Assembly (NCBI RefSeq): GCF_004102045.2
Contig: NZ_CP029684.2
Span: 248,001-312,000 of the forward strand
Length of the DNA: 64,000 nucleotides
Origin: Oenococcus sicerae
GTDB taxonomy: Bacteria > Bacillota > Bacilli > Lactobacillales > Lactobacillaceae
Direction of reading: 5' to 3'
Both the position numbers and the translations under genes were made by a program. The notes under the pieces are model-generated. The model ran no database searches and was not told where the DNA came from. It was given only the letters and a program-made list of their open reading frames with translations. Below, in pieces: positions 36,820 to 45,315 of this stretch; the first letter of the stretch is position 1; each line of letters starts with the position of its first letter.

Positions 36820-37656
36820 TTATTTTACAGCACCGTTCACAACACCGCTGATAATTTGTTTTTGAGCAAACAAGTAGAAGATCAAAATCGGCAGTGAGGC
36901 CAAGATATAAGAAGCAAAGGCTAAGTTATAATTGGTACCAAACTGAGATTGAAACACCAATTGTGCCATTGGTAAAGTAACTTTAGAATTACCGTTACCG
37001 CTCAATACAACTAATGGCAGCAGCAAGTCATTCCAGGATGCCAGAGCGGTTAAAATAGCAACCGTTGCATGCAACGGTTTAAGCAATGGGAAAATAATCT
37101 TCCAAAATATTTGCCAAGAATTTGCACCATCAAGATATGCAGCCTCGTCAAGACTTGTCGTGATGTTCTTCAAATAACCAACATAAAGCAAGACGCTCAT
37201 CGAGGTTTGAAAAACAAGATACATCAGAATTAAGCCAAATTTATTATCAATTTGTAAGAACGACAGTTGTTTAACTAAAGGCAGCATCAGCATTGAAAAA
37301 GGTACAAACATCGCACTTACTAAATAATAATAAATATATCTGTAAAAACGTTTTTTCATATTTCGAGCGATCGCATAGGAAATAATTGATGTGAACAAAA
37401 CAACGACAATCACGCTGAATACCGTGATAACTAAGGAGTTAAATGCTGTTTGGAAGAAATTAGTCGTTGTGATCGCTTCTTTAAAATTATTAAACTGCAA
37501 TATTTTTGGTAACCTGAAAAAATTGGACAGGCTCGATCCCATTTCAGAAGGTTTTTTCAGCGAGATATTAATCGCCATATAGAGAGGAATTAAAACACCA
37601 ACAGCCAAAATAGCAATGAGTATTGTTGAAAACCAGTTTGTTTTACTTGATTTCAT
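36820..37656 (-). CDS. Sugar ABC transporter permease (MalG/MsmG type)
   Basis: 278 residues, six membrane spans. EAA loop near 175-195 (DEAAYLDGANSWQIFWKIIFPLLKP without a break from the usual EAA..DGA pattern). Ends in VVNGAVK as is typical of the MalG class (..G...GAVKG). Second permease of an oligosaccharide importer; overlaps the MalF-type gene by 4 bases (ATGA). No ATPase gene is in the operon, so a shared MsmK-type ATPase must be elsewhere. Confidence 0.92.
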   Translation of the reverse strand: MKSSKTNWFSTILIAILAVGVLIPLYMAINISLKKPSEMGSSLSNFFRLPKILQFNNFKEAITTTNFFQTAFNSLVITVFSVIVVVLFTSIISYAIARNMKKRFYRYIYYYLVSAMFVPFSMLMLPLVKQLSFLQIDNKFGLILMYLVFQTSMSVLLYVGYLKNITTSLDEAAYLDGANSWQIFWKIIFPLLKPLHATVAILTALASWNDLLLPLVVLSGNGNSKVTLPMAQLVFQSQFGTNYNLAFASYILASLPILIFYLFAQKQIISGVVNGAVK

Positions 37657-38513
37657 AACTGCACCTCTCTTTTATTAAGAACTTTCAATTGAAAGATCGA
37701 AATAACCACAATGATGACAAAATAAATCACAGAGTTGGCACTCTGATAGCCAAACTGATTGCCGCTCAGACCTTTTTGATATATCAGCAACGAGATGGAA
37801 GTCGTTGAAGACGCTGGCCCACCACCTGTTAAGGACATAATTTGATCAAATACCATCATAAAATTACGCATGCTAACAACGAGATTAATTGTAAAAAAGG
37901 GCGCCAATAATGGAAAAGTGATCTTCCAAAAAGTGTTCCACTTACTGCTGCCATCCATTTTGGCTGCCTCGTAAACATCTTCAGGAATAGTTTGCAAGCC
38001 CGACATATAAATTAAAATATTGAAGGCGATCGACTGCCAAGCAACGGTAATAACAATGCCGATCCAAGCAGTACTAGTGCTGCCTAAAATGCTTGAAGAA
38101 AGCAATGCGGATCCAATGGATTTGCCAAATGATGGCAGTATGAAAGTGAAAATATAATTAAAAATATAGCCGACAACTAAGCCGCCAAGAATGTAAGGCA
38201 GAAAATAGATACCTCTGAAAAATGTTTTAAATTTGATTCGTGAATTCAGGACTATCGCTAGCAACAAACCAAAAACATTTACGACAACAGTTGTGACGAT
38301 CGCAAATTTAAAAGTAAAATAGTAAGAAGACAAAACGTCACCATCCGTAAAAAGACGGAGATAATTGCTTAATCCAATAAATTTAAAACTGCCAAAACCC
38401 TTAGAATTGGTCAAACTATAAACGAAACCCGTCAGTAAAGGTACGGTATCGAATAAAAAGAATATTCCAACAAGTGGGAGTGTCATTAAAAGAAAAATTT
38501 TTTTTCTACTCAT
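37653..38513 (-). CDS. Sugar ABC transporter permease (MalF/MsmF type)
   Basis: 286 residues, six membrane spans; N-terminal LLMTLPLVGIFFLFDTVPLLTGF. EAA loop PEDVYEAAKMDGSSKWNTFWKI near 190, then MTGGGPASSTTSIS cut in its usual form SLTGGGPASST. Partner of the MalG-type permease. It starts on the last base of the binding-protein gene (TAATG). Confidence 0.92.
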   Translation of the reverse strand: MSRKKIFLLMTLPLVGIFFLFDTVPLLTGFVYSLTNSKGFGSFKFIGLSNYLRLFTDGDVLSSYYFTFKFAIVTTVVVNVFGLLLAIVLNSRIKFKTFFRGIYFLPYILGGLVVGYIFNYIFTFILPSFGKSIGSALLSSSILGSTSTAWIGIVITVAWQSIAFNILIYMSGLQTIPEDVYEAAKMDGSSKWNTFWKITFPLLAPFFTINLVVSMRNFMMVFDQIMSLTGGGPASSTTSISLLIYQKGLSGNQFGYQSANSVIYFVIIVVISIFQLKVLNKREVQL

Positions 38514-39758
38514 TATTGGCCTTCTCCTGAAGGGCCTAAGATCGTTCTAAGTCCTTGGTTTAGTTGATTCAAGAAAGTTTTCGTTTTGTTCTTGCTAACA
38601 AGATTCGTTTGCAGCAATCCGGCCATATCCAGCTCAGTTGGATACATGTATTGTGGAGACATTGTAATTTTGCCTTTCTTTAAATTGGAAACAACGCCAC
38701 TGATCGATGCAGGATAAACGTTAACTTTTTTCAAAGTCGATAGCGCAAACTGCTGGTTCAAATATGTCGTATATGCTTTTTTAGAAATCAGGTATTCAAG
38801 CAGTTTTTTCGTGGCCGCATAGTGTTTTGTTTGCTTGGAAATTGAAAAAACAAGATCAATTCCAGAAACACTTTTGCTCGGCTGACTATCTTTCGCAGGA
38901 AAAGTAAACATGCCAAGATTAATTTTCGAATTAACTTGCTTGATCAAAGGGATAGCCCAGTTGCCTTGCAGGTACATATAGCTTTTCCCTTGGGCGAAAG
39001 CAGTTGTTGCATCGTTGTAATTGTATGAAAATACATCCCCTTGCGAATATTTGCTTAATTCTCTCAGTCTCGCAAGCGGAAGTTCGTACTCGGAATTATA
39101 TTTGCCAATGTTTGATGAACTGATGTCAAAAGCTTTTGCCTTCATCAAATTACCAGCTAACGGATTAAAGGCTTGCAAAATAGTCCAATCATCTTTATAG
39201 CCCAAATACAGAGGAGTCTTGCCTTGGCTCTTTAGCTTCTGGCATAATGCAATAAATTGCTGCCAGTTTTGTGGAATTGTCAATCCATCTTTTTTTGAAA
39301 AGATCTTTATTGTAAAGGACCCCAGAAACATTAGCCACATAAGGCACACCATATATTTTTTTGCTTTTCTCAAAATACTGGAGACTCTTAATATAAGTCG
39401 GGTTGAATTTTTTGATCATAGAATCATTAGATAAATTTTTAAAGATATTAGCTTTGGCATAATCAACATAATATTGTTCACCTCCTAAGCCAATCAAATC
39501 AGGTATTTTTCCTTTAACGATCCTAGCTTTCAAAACCGTGTAGGCATCACCTGGTGCAGATAATTCAACGTGAATATTTGGATTTTTCTTTTCGAATTGA
39601 TTGATCAAAGTCTGAAATGTCGCTGTGCTTTCTGGTTTAAATTCAAATAATTCAATCGTTGTTTTCTTTTTGGCGTGATGGTCAAAGACAGAAAAAAGCA
39701 CTACAGCAGTGGCAAGTAAAAGCAGAATGGAAATTAAAATTTTCCAAATTTTTTTCAT
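38513..39758 (-). pseudogene. Sugar ABC transporter solute-binding protein, frameshifted at an A7 run
   Basis: Two frames together give one 414-residue family-1 binding protein. Frame 1 (39758 down) runs to GVLYNKDLFKK; frame 2 continues DGLTIPQNWQQFIALC to the end at 38513. The break is seven A on the minus strand (plus 39290-39296); six would join the frames. N-terminal span about 5-25 (ILISILLLLATAVVLF) has no lipobox Cys, so it would be held by an uncleaved anchor or released. Ligand is probably an alpha-glucoside or oligosaccharide, from the GH13 enzyme encoded upstream. Both frames are otherwise undamaged, so the lesion is recent, or a read error. Confidence 0.82.
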
Positions 39759-39768
39759 ATTTTATCCT

Positions 39769-41400
39769 TTATTGACGAATCCAAAGGGCCTCATAAGGTC
39801 GAATAATAGCATTATGATGTGCAGACGAATATCTGTCATGATAATTGCTGAGTATGATCCGACTTGTTTTAAGGGCTGGATAATCATTTCCTAGATCAAT
39901 TTCTTCAGCAGAAAAATTAGTTAAGACAACAATTTCATCATCGGCATTACTTCTTTTATAAGCAAAAATATTTTTTTGCTCCGGCAATAGCAACTTAAAA
40001 TTCCCATCATTAAAGACAGCATTTTGTTTTCTTAACATAATCAATTTTTTGTAATAATCAAAAATTGGCTCCTGATCCTTGCCATTATTGTCAGCATTCA
40101 CTTGTAAATAATTTGGATTGACAGCAATCCAGGGATCATGATCTGAAAATCCAGCATTCTTTCCAGCTGACCATTGCATGGGCGTTCGTGCATTATCTCG
40201 ACTGCTATCGCTCAATCTCTTTAAAGCTTCTTTGGGATCAAGTCCCTTGGCAATCAACTTTTTAAACACATTAAGTGATTCCACATCCCGAAAATCATGA
40301 ATTGATCGCCAAGGATAGTTAGTCATGCCAATTTCATCACCTTGATAGATATAGGGTGTTCCCTGCAAACCGAATAAAAAACTGGCTAACATTTTAGCTG
40401 AAAGTACTCTATATTTTGCGGAATCATTCCCGAACCGCGACACGATCCGAGGAAAATCATGACTGCCCAAAAACTGACCGCTCCAACCAGAATTAAACAG
40501 ATCAGTCTGCCATTTAACAATATTTTCTTTTAACTCAGTTAGCGGAATTGCCCGTTTTTCCCAATTACCGCTACGAACGCCATCGATATTCATCAATTCG
40601 AATTGGAAAATCATACTGAATTCCCCATTCTCTGAATTGGTGTATTTTTATGCATCAGCAACTTTTGCCAAACCCGTTTCGCCAACTGTAATGATTCGGT
40701 CATCTGTACCGTAAGTGTGAGCACGCATTTCTTTTAAATATTCATGAGTCAGCTGAGAATCAATTCGAACAGTGTCTGCTACCTTTTTCCCGATGCTGTC
40801 AATTGAGTCAAAACGAAACCCTCTGACTTTTTTATTGATCCAAAAATTTACGACCTCATAAAGTTTTTCCCTAACTTTTGGTTCAGCCCAATTCAGATCC
40901 GGTTGGCTTTTATCAAATGAATGGTAATAATATTGTTGACGTTTTTCATCAAACTCCCAAACTGATCCACCAAAAGAAGCCTCACCCTTCGAAGGAGGAA
41001 GGCCATTACGGCCATCCCGCCAAATATAAAAATTATCATAGGGTTCGATCCTTTGTTCAGATTTCAAAAACCATTCGTGCTGATCAGATGTGTGATTAAA
41101 AACCATGTCCAGCATAATGAAAATACTTCTCTTGCCGGCTTCCATGACCAAGCTATCAAAATCTTGCATTGAACCAAATTCATCATTAATTTTTAAATAA
41201 TCAGCAACATCATAGCCATTATCTCGATCAGGAGATTTAAAGATCGGTGTCAGCCAGATCATGGTGATACCGAGTTCTTGAAGATAATCCAATTGCTCAA
41301 TAATGCCTTTCAGATCGCCGATACCGTCGCCATTCGTGTCCTTAAAACTTTTGGGGTAGATCTGATAGATAATTTGTTTTTCCAAATTTTGAGTGCCCAT
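39769..41400 (-). pseudogene. GH13 alpha-glucosidase (oligo-1,6-glucosidase type) with in-frame TAA
   Basis: 543 codons in one frame, broken only by TAA at codon 251 (40648-40650), where homologues have Lys (..DAKKYT..; here GCA TAA AAA TAC). Before it: QIYPKSFKDTNGDGIGDLKGI cut at its start, MVFNHTSDQH, GFRFDSIDSIGK with the nucleophile Asp, and ITVGETG with the acid Glu. After it: GSHDFPRIVSRFG with the third catalytic Asp, and MQWSAGKNAGF. Both halves lack any other damage. It hydrolyses alpha-glucosidic bonds of imported oligosaccharides in the cytosol. The stop removes one catalytic residue from the N-terminal fragment. First gene of the ABC operon. Confidence 0.85.
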
Positions 41401-41440
41401 TTAATCTCCTTAATCTCTCTATGACAAGATTATTTGATTT

Positions 41441-41454
41441 TGTAAGCGTTTTCT
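41441..41454. promoter_or_regulatory. cre-like site in the alpha-glucosidase/araC intergenic region
   Basis: TGTAAGCGTTTTCT matches the CcpA consensus at 13 of 14 positions (last base T). It sits 41 bases upstream of the glucosidase start and 48 from the AraC-type regulator. Confidence 0.65.
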
Positions 41455-41501
41455 ATTAAAATATCAGCGAAAAGTATAAAAATATTGACAAAGAGAAAAG
41501 A

Positions 41502-42377
41502 ATGAATAACATCTTAAAAGATAGTGCCATACATGGGACGCCGCTGATGCCCCTGGCAGTTTATGATCAAGTCTATTTACACGGCGGGTTAGCAGTCCCC
41601 TATCATTGGCACGAAGAGTGGGAATGGATCTGGGTAGAAAAAGGGAATTTAAGTTTTACAATTAATGAACAAAAAATGATCATTCATGAAAATGATCTAG
41701 TATTGATCGGCAGCAGGTCTTTACATGAAATCAGGTCTCTGAAACATTCTCCCTCAATCCATCATGCGATCGTATTTTCATCAGAGATCCTTAAAAGCCA
41801 GTATGAAGATCAAACAATGACCGAAATCATTGAACCATTATTACAAAAAACAATCATTTTGGATCAAATGATTCCAGCTAACAAAAATCAAAAATATCGA
41901 ACGATATTCAAAAAAATCGTTAATTATCATACTAGATCCGAGAATGATTGGTATTTCAAAAGTAAAATTTGCATCCTTCAATTAATTAATTTATTTTTTT
42001 CAGACGGTTTCACCCAGAAAAATACGAAAATTAACCGCTCAGAGTACAACGAACAGCTTTACAATGCAATTAGTTACATTCATGAAAACTATGCCAAGAA
42101 AATTTTTATAAAAAAAATAGCCGATCAAGTCGGACTATCTGAAGCATATTTCATTAGAAAATTTAAATTAAAATATGATCTCACACCACTGGAATATATT
42201 AATAATTTCCGTTTGTATAAAGCTTCCAAAATGCTGAATGAAAGCAGCAATAACATCACTGAAATATGTTTTGCCTGTGGCTTCAATAGCACGAGCTATT
42301 TTATCAAAACATTTAAAGACCAATTTGGCGTCTCACCAAAAAAATACAGAGATATTAACAATAAAAAAATCAACTAA
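41502..42377 (+). CDS. AraC-family transcriptional regulator (MsmR/RafR-like)
   Basis: 291 residues. N-terminal cupin about 20-100 (VPYHWHEEWEWIWVEKG, IHENDLVLIGSRSLHEI) senses a sugar. C-terminal double helix-turn-helix about 185-285 (IADQVGLSEAYFIRKFK and ITEICFACGFNSTSYFIKTFK), ending FGVSPKKYR. Transcribed divergently from the glucosidase-ABC operon and very likely its activator. Intact, unlike two genes it controls. Confidence 0.9.
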   Translation: MNNILKDSAIHGTPLMPLAVYDQVYLHGGLAVPYHWHEEWEWIWVEKGNLSFTINEQKMIIHENDLVLIGSRSLHEIRSLKHSPSIHHAIVFSSEILKSQYEDQTMTEIIEPLLQKTIILDQMIPANKNQKYRTIFKKIVNYHTRSENDWYFKSKICILQLINLFFSDGFTQKNTKINRSEYNEQLYNAISYIHENYAKKIFIKKIADQVGLSEAYFIRKFKLKYDLTPLEYINNFRLYKASKMLNESSNNITEICFACGFNSTSYFIKTFKDQFGVSPKKYRDINNKKIN

Positions 42378-43245
42378 CCACAGCTGTTCGACCTTGAGAT
42401 TCGTTGATTCGTTTGCTAAGAACTTTTTCTAAAATATTTTTCGGCAACTCAGCTGATGAATGATCGTGGAGTAGAAAATGATCGATCGCTTTTAGAAAAT
42501 CGATGTAATTAGGATTTTCCTCAGCCGTGGCAGCGAAATGATTCTGATGATTTTTTCTTTCAAGCTGCCAAGTGCTGTCAGCATGTGCCCGACGCAGCAT
42601 GAGTGGTTTTTTCAAATGATACAATGATCCGCGCATTAGACCAGCGATCCAAATGGCTTGATCATGTGATTGAGGCAGCCCGTTAGAATCGATCTTCACT
42701 TTGCTAAAGACTTTCTTGGCTGTTTCAATAATCGATTTTCTCATCGCGATCGTGCAGCCATCTCGGCGAATTAAAATATTAGCAATATCCGGCAGCACGC
42801 GATAGAAACCATTTTGGCCCACTTCAGGCATCGATGCCATCGGCAAAATTTTCTGATTACGAGGTAAAAAACTGTAATCAGACACAAGGACCTCGGCCTT
42901 TTGTTCTTCGGCAAAACATTTTAAATAATCAGCAACTTTATCCCGTTTCCACATATCATCCTGGTCAGAAAGAAAAACAATATCCGTCTCAGCCTGATCA
43001 TACATGTCAACGAAATTTCGACGCCAGCCCTTCCTTTTTGCATTAACTTTAAAATCCCAGCTGCCGCTAAGATCCTTTTCTTTTATATAGCGACTCACAA
43101 TTTCGGCCGTTTTATCCGTAGACTGATCGTCTCGAATAATAACTTTGGTTGGTCGAACGACTTGATCATCAATCGATGCAAGTTGGTCATGGATATATTT
43201 TGACCCATTATACGTCGCCACAATCACTGTTGATGTTAATTTCAT
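42370..43245 (-). CDS. GT2 glycosyltransferase, paralogue of the 29328 gene
   Basis: 291 residues from the ATG at 43245 (AAGGAGG at ideal spacing). STVIVATYNGSKYIHDQLAS, VIIRDDQSTDKT and FLSDQDDMW are GT-A family 2 marks; RKGWRRNFVDMYD and the LMLRRAHADSTWQLE stretch recur in the paralogue 12 kb away, as does its exact length. Likely adds a sugar to wall polysaccharide. The end overlaps the stop of the AraC gene. Confidence 0.82.
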   Translation of the reverse strand: MKLTSTVIVATYNGSKYIHDQLASIDDQVVRPTKVIIRDDQSTDKTAEIVSRYIKEKDLSGSWDFKVNAKRKGWRRNFVDMYDQAETDIVFLSDQDDMWKRDKVADYLKCFAEEQKAEVLVSDYSFLPRNQKILPMASMPEVGQNGFYRVLPDIANILIRRDGCTIAMRKSIIETAKKVFSKVKIDSNGLPQSHDQAIWIAGLMRGSLYHLKKPLMLRRAHADSTWQLERKNHQNHFAATAEENPNYIDFLKAIDHFLLHDHSSAELPKNILEKVLSKRINESQGRTAVVS

Positions 43246-43384
43246 AATGACCTCCTTAATGTCTATTGTAAGTTTTTCTGACAAAACTACAAATGACGAC
43301 TACAATCGAAGTAGGTTGAGCTGATTAGACTATTTTTCTGTCAGTAAAAATAACAGAGGTAGACTTATAGCCAAGAGGTATTAA

Positions 43385-43948
43385 ATGTGCGGACGCTATC
43401 TATTTCAGCCGAATGATCTGCCTGAGATGCAAAAAATCAATCAGTTAGCGCTGGAAAACGGTTATCAATTTAAAACGGGCGAGATTTTCCCGACCGATCA
43501 TGCGGCTCTGATCATTGCCGGCAGTAATCAAGTTCAAGTGGTTTCAATGGCTTGGGGCTTTCCGGGTTTTAAAGCCAAACAAACGCTGATCAATGCTCGC
43601 GCTGAAACAGTTCTAGAAAAACCGATTTTCGCTGATGCCTTTCAACAGTATCGTTGTGTCTATCCAACGACCGGATTTTTCGAGTGGACAGCCGATAAAG
43701 AAAAAACATACTTTAATTATCGTAAAGAAACGAGCGCCTTATACATTGCTGGCTTTTATGATTTTTTCAACGGCGAAGCAAAAAGCATTCTGCTGACGAC
43801 TGCGGCCAACCCTTCGGTTGCCGCTATCCACGATCGCATGCCTTTAATACTGAAGAAATCACAAATCAAACGCTGGATCTACGATCTAGATTTTGCAGAA
43901 AGCCTGCTGCACGGACAAATGCCAGAACTGACAAGCCAAGGTATTTAA
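43385..43948 (+). CDS. SRAP/YedK (HMCES-like) abasic-site shield protein
   Basis: 187 residues. MCGRYLF at the N-terminus: Cys2 becomes the new N-terminal residue and links covalently to abasic sites in single-stranded DNA. Further active-site marks: LINARAETV (Asn), TTGFFEW (Glu) and IHDRMPLIL (His). Usual YedK is about 220 residues; this one is at the short end. It may protect DNA during replication stress. Ribosome site AAGAGGT precedes the ATG. Stands alone. Confidence 0.92.
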   Translation: MCGRYLFQPNDLPEMQKINQLALENGYQFKTGEIFPTDHAALIIAGSNQVQVVSMAWGFPGFKAKQTLINARAETVLEKPIFADAFQQYRCVYPTTGFFEWTADKEKTYFNYRKETSALYIAGFYDFFNGEAKSILLTTAANPSVAAIHDRMPLILKKSQIKRWIYDLDFAESLLHGQMPELTSQGI

Positions 43949-43991
43949 GGTCTTCAAAAATTTTCAGCAAGTGTTGAAATGAGTTTAATAC

Positions 43992-44018
43992 AAAAAAACG
44001 ATCCATTAAAGATCGTTT
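43992..44018 (-). terminator. Terminator of the small membrane protein gene
   Basis: AAACGATC / GATCGTTT hairpin with seven T on the minus strand, 24 bases after the stop of the 44209 gene; also lies after the SRAP gene on the plus strand, where the T-run is only three. Confidence 0.75.
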
Positions 44019-44041
44019 GCATCACAGCTATTCAACTAACA

Positions 44042-44209
44042 TCATGCATGTTTTTTTAAATCAAATAATGAGCGAACCACAAATCCCAAAGCCGCACCGA
44101 AAACAATGTTAGCCGCAGCAAAGGTCAAAACCTGTTTAGCCGGAAGCTTGGTCTTGATCGTTAGGGGCCCACCAAATAGTTCGCGCGTTTTACTTTTTTT
44201 GTTCTTCAT
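44042..44209 (-). CDS. Small membrane protein of 55 residues
   Basis: Too short for most ORF filters but well supported: AGGAGG lies 6 bases before the ATG at 44209, it ends before a good terminator, and the composition is orderly. Residues 1-26 are basic (MKNKKSKTRELFGGPLTIKT), 27-46 form one membrane span (VLTFAAANIVFGAALGFVV), and the tail is RSLFDLKKHA. No recognised family. It is preceded by a structured leader of about 220 bases that ends in T8 some 20 bases before its start codon, so its expression may be controlled by attenuation. Confidence 0.65.
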   Translation of the reverse strand: MKNKKSKTRELFGGPLTIKTKLPAKQVLTFAAANIVFGAALGFVVRSLFDLKKHA

Positions 44210-44228
44210 TTCCTGCCTCCTGCTTATT

Positions 44229-44447
44229 AAAAAAAACAGCTCTTCCCGCGGTCTTCAATCAATCGGTATTAAACCGATATCTCTCACCGCACACATTCCA
44301 ATGAACGTAGTGGTCAAGACTTGCATCTCAACGTTTCGTAACATAAATGCTGAAAGAACTGCTTCCGGGTCTCTTGAGATCCAACTTACTCATGCGAGAA
44401 ATCTTGCTTGGTGACTTTTCGAGCCACTCTTGATCTCTTTTAACCCT
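44229..44447 (-). ncRNA. Structured RNA or long attenuator leader upstream of the small membrane protein
   Basis: On the minus strand an extended -10 (TGC-TATTAT, 44462-44454) is followed by about 218 bases without a convincing ORF, ending in eight T at 44236-44229. Helices visible by eye: GGGU/ACCC with GAGAUC/GAUCUC closing a 5' domain; GUGGCU-cgaaa-AGUCAC inside it; AUCGGU-uuaau-ACCGAU in the 3' domain; and CAGUUCUUUC with GGAAGAGCUG (10 bp) just before the T-run. I could not match it to a known riboswitch, T-box, 6S, tmRNA or RNase P core. Either a stand-alone RNA or a leader controlling the 55-residue protein. Confidence 0.5.
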
Positions 44448-44477
44448 GTCTTTATAATAGCACCTTTTGAGCAAAAA

Positions 44478-44491
44478 GGAAAGCGCTTTCA
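44478..44491. promoter_or_regulatory. cre-like palindrome upstream of the structured RNA
   Basis: GGAAAGCGCTTTCA; 13 of 14 CcpA positions on either strand. It overlaps the expected -35 region of the promoter at 44454-44462. The stretch 44492-44586 otherwise holds only the end of the ulaF transcript, with a TCATCTAGAATT / AATTCTAGATGA hairpin at about 44519-44550 that fits its terminator. Confidence 0.55.
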
Positions 44492-44518
44492 AATAAAATA
44501 ATACTCAACACAAAAAAA

Positions 44519-44550
44519 TCATCTAGAATTGATGAAATTCTAGATGATTT
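44519..44550 (-). terminator. Probable terminator of the propeller-lyxK-ulaE-ulaF operon
   Basis: AATCATCTAGAATT and AATTCTAGATGATT form a near-perfect hairpin with a loop of about four bases; the plus strand is followed by T-rich sequence and the minus strand by TTTTTTGTG. It lies about 37 bases after the ulaF stop. Confidence 0.7.
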
Positions 44551-44586
44551 TTAAGATTTAGTCCTTCTTAGTAATTACTTGTCTTA

Positions 44587-45315
44587 TCAAGCATGTGCCG
44601 CATGCCCTTTAGCCTCAGCACTGTGTTGACCATAGTAAGCATGCTGGCCATGCTTTCTGTAGTAGTGCTTATCTAAGAGGTATTGGGGTAAATGAGAATT
44701 ACGATGAGTCAGTTGCAGACTGTGATAGGCGATTTCAGCTGAGACTTCTAAGACCTTGGCATTGTAAACCGATTTCTCAGCGCTTTCTCCCCAGGTAAAG
44801 GGACCATGCTGGCTGACTAAGACAGCCGGGACAGCATCAGGGTCTAATTGACGCTTGTTAAATTCATCCACGATCACTTTGCCTGTGTTCAATTCATAAG
44901 CGGTGTTGATCTGTTGTTCATTTAAAGCCGGAGCACAGGGAATATCGCCATAGAAGGTATCGGCCTGGGTCGTACTGACAGCTGGGATATCCATCTCAGC
45001 GGCCGCAAAGGCCACTGCCCAGGGACTATGTGTATGGGTAATAGCGCCAATCGTTAAAAAGTGCCGGTACAAGTAGGCATGTGTCGGGGTATCAGACGAT
45101 GGGTTCAAGTCCCCTTCGACCACTTGGCCTTGTAAGTTGACCACGACCATGTCTTGGGGCCTTAACTGCTCATAGGCAACCCCAGAAGGTTTGATCACAA
45201 ACAAGCCTTGTTGTCGATCAATGGCTGAGACATTCCCCCAAGTAAAGGTGACGAGTCCTAATTTTGGTAGCTGCATGTTAGCGTCATAGACCCTTTGTTT
45301 TAAAGTTTCAAGCAT
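44587..45315 (-). CDS. ulaF: L-ribulose-5-phosphate 4-epimerase (UlaF/AraD family)
   Basis: 242 residues from the ATG at 45315 (AGGAGGAAC upstream; a longer ATG version is not needed). Class-II aldolase fold: LVTFTWGNVSAIDR, KPSGVAYEQL, SSDTPTHAYLYRHF, the zinc-binding ITHTHSPWAVAFA (two His) and HGPFTWG, with a His near 207 (YHSLQL region). It converts L-ribulose-5-phosphate to D-xylulose-5-phosphate, the entry to the phosphoketolase route. Last gene of the LacI-controlled operon; overlaps ulaE by 8 bases. Confidence 0.92.
   Translation of the reverse strand: MLETLKQRVYDANMQLPKLGLVTFTWGNVSAIDRQQGLFVIKPSGVAYEQLRPQDMVVVNLQGQVVEGDLNPSSDTPTHAYLYRHFLTIGAITHTHSPWAVAFAAAEMDIPAVSTTQADTFYGDIPCAPALNEQQINTAYELNTGKVIVDEFNKRQLDPDAVPAVLVSQHGPFTWGESAEKSVYNAKVLEVSAEIAYHSLQLTHRNSHLPQYLLDKHYYRKHGQHAYYGQHSAEAKGHAAHA

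Noticed and set aside
44229-44447. T-box or SAM riboswitch
   Set aside because: ACCGCGG and ATCAAGAG stretches recall these classes, but the T-box GGGTGG core and the SAM-I GGAGGGAC and GCAACC elements are missing, and ACCGCGG falls in the 3' strand of the terminal stem.
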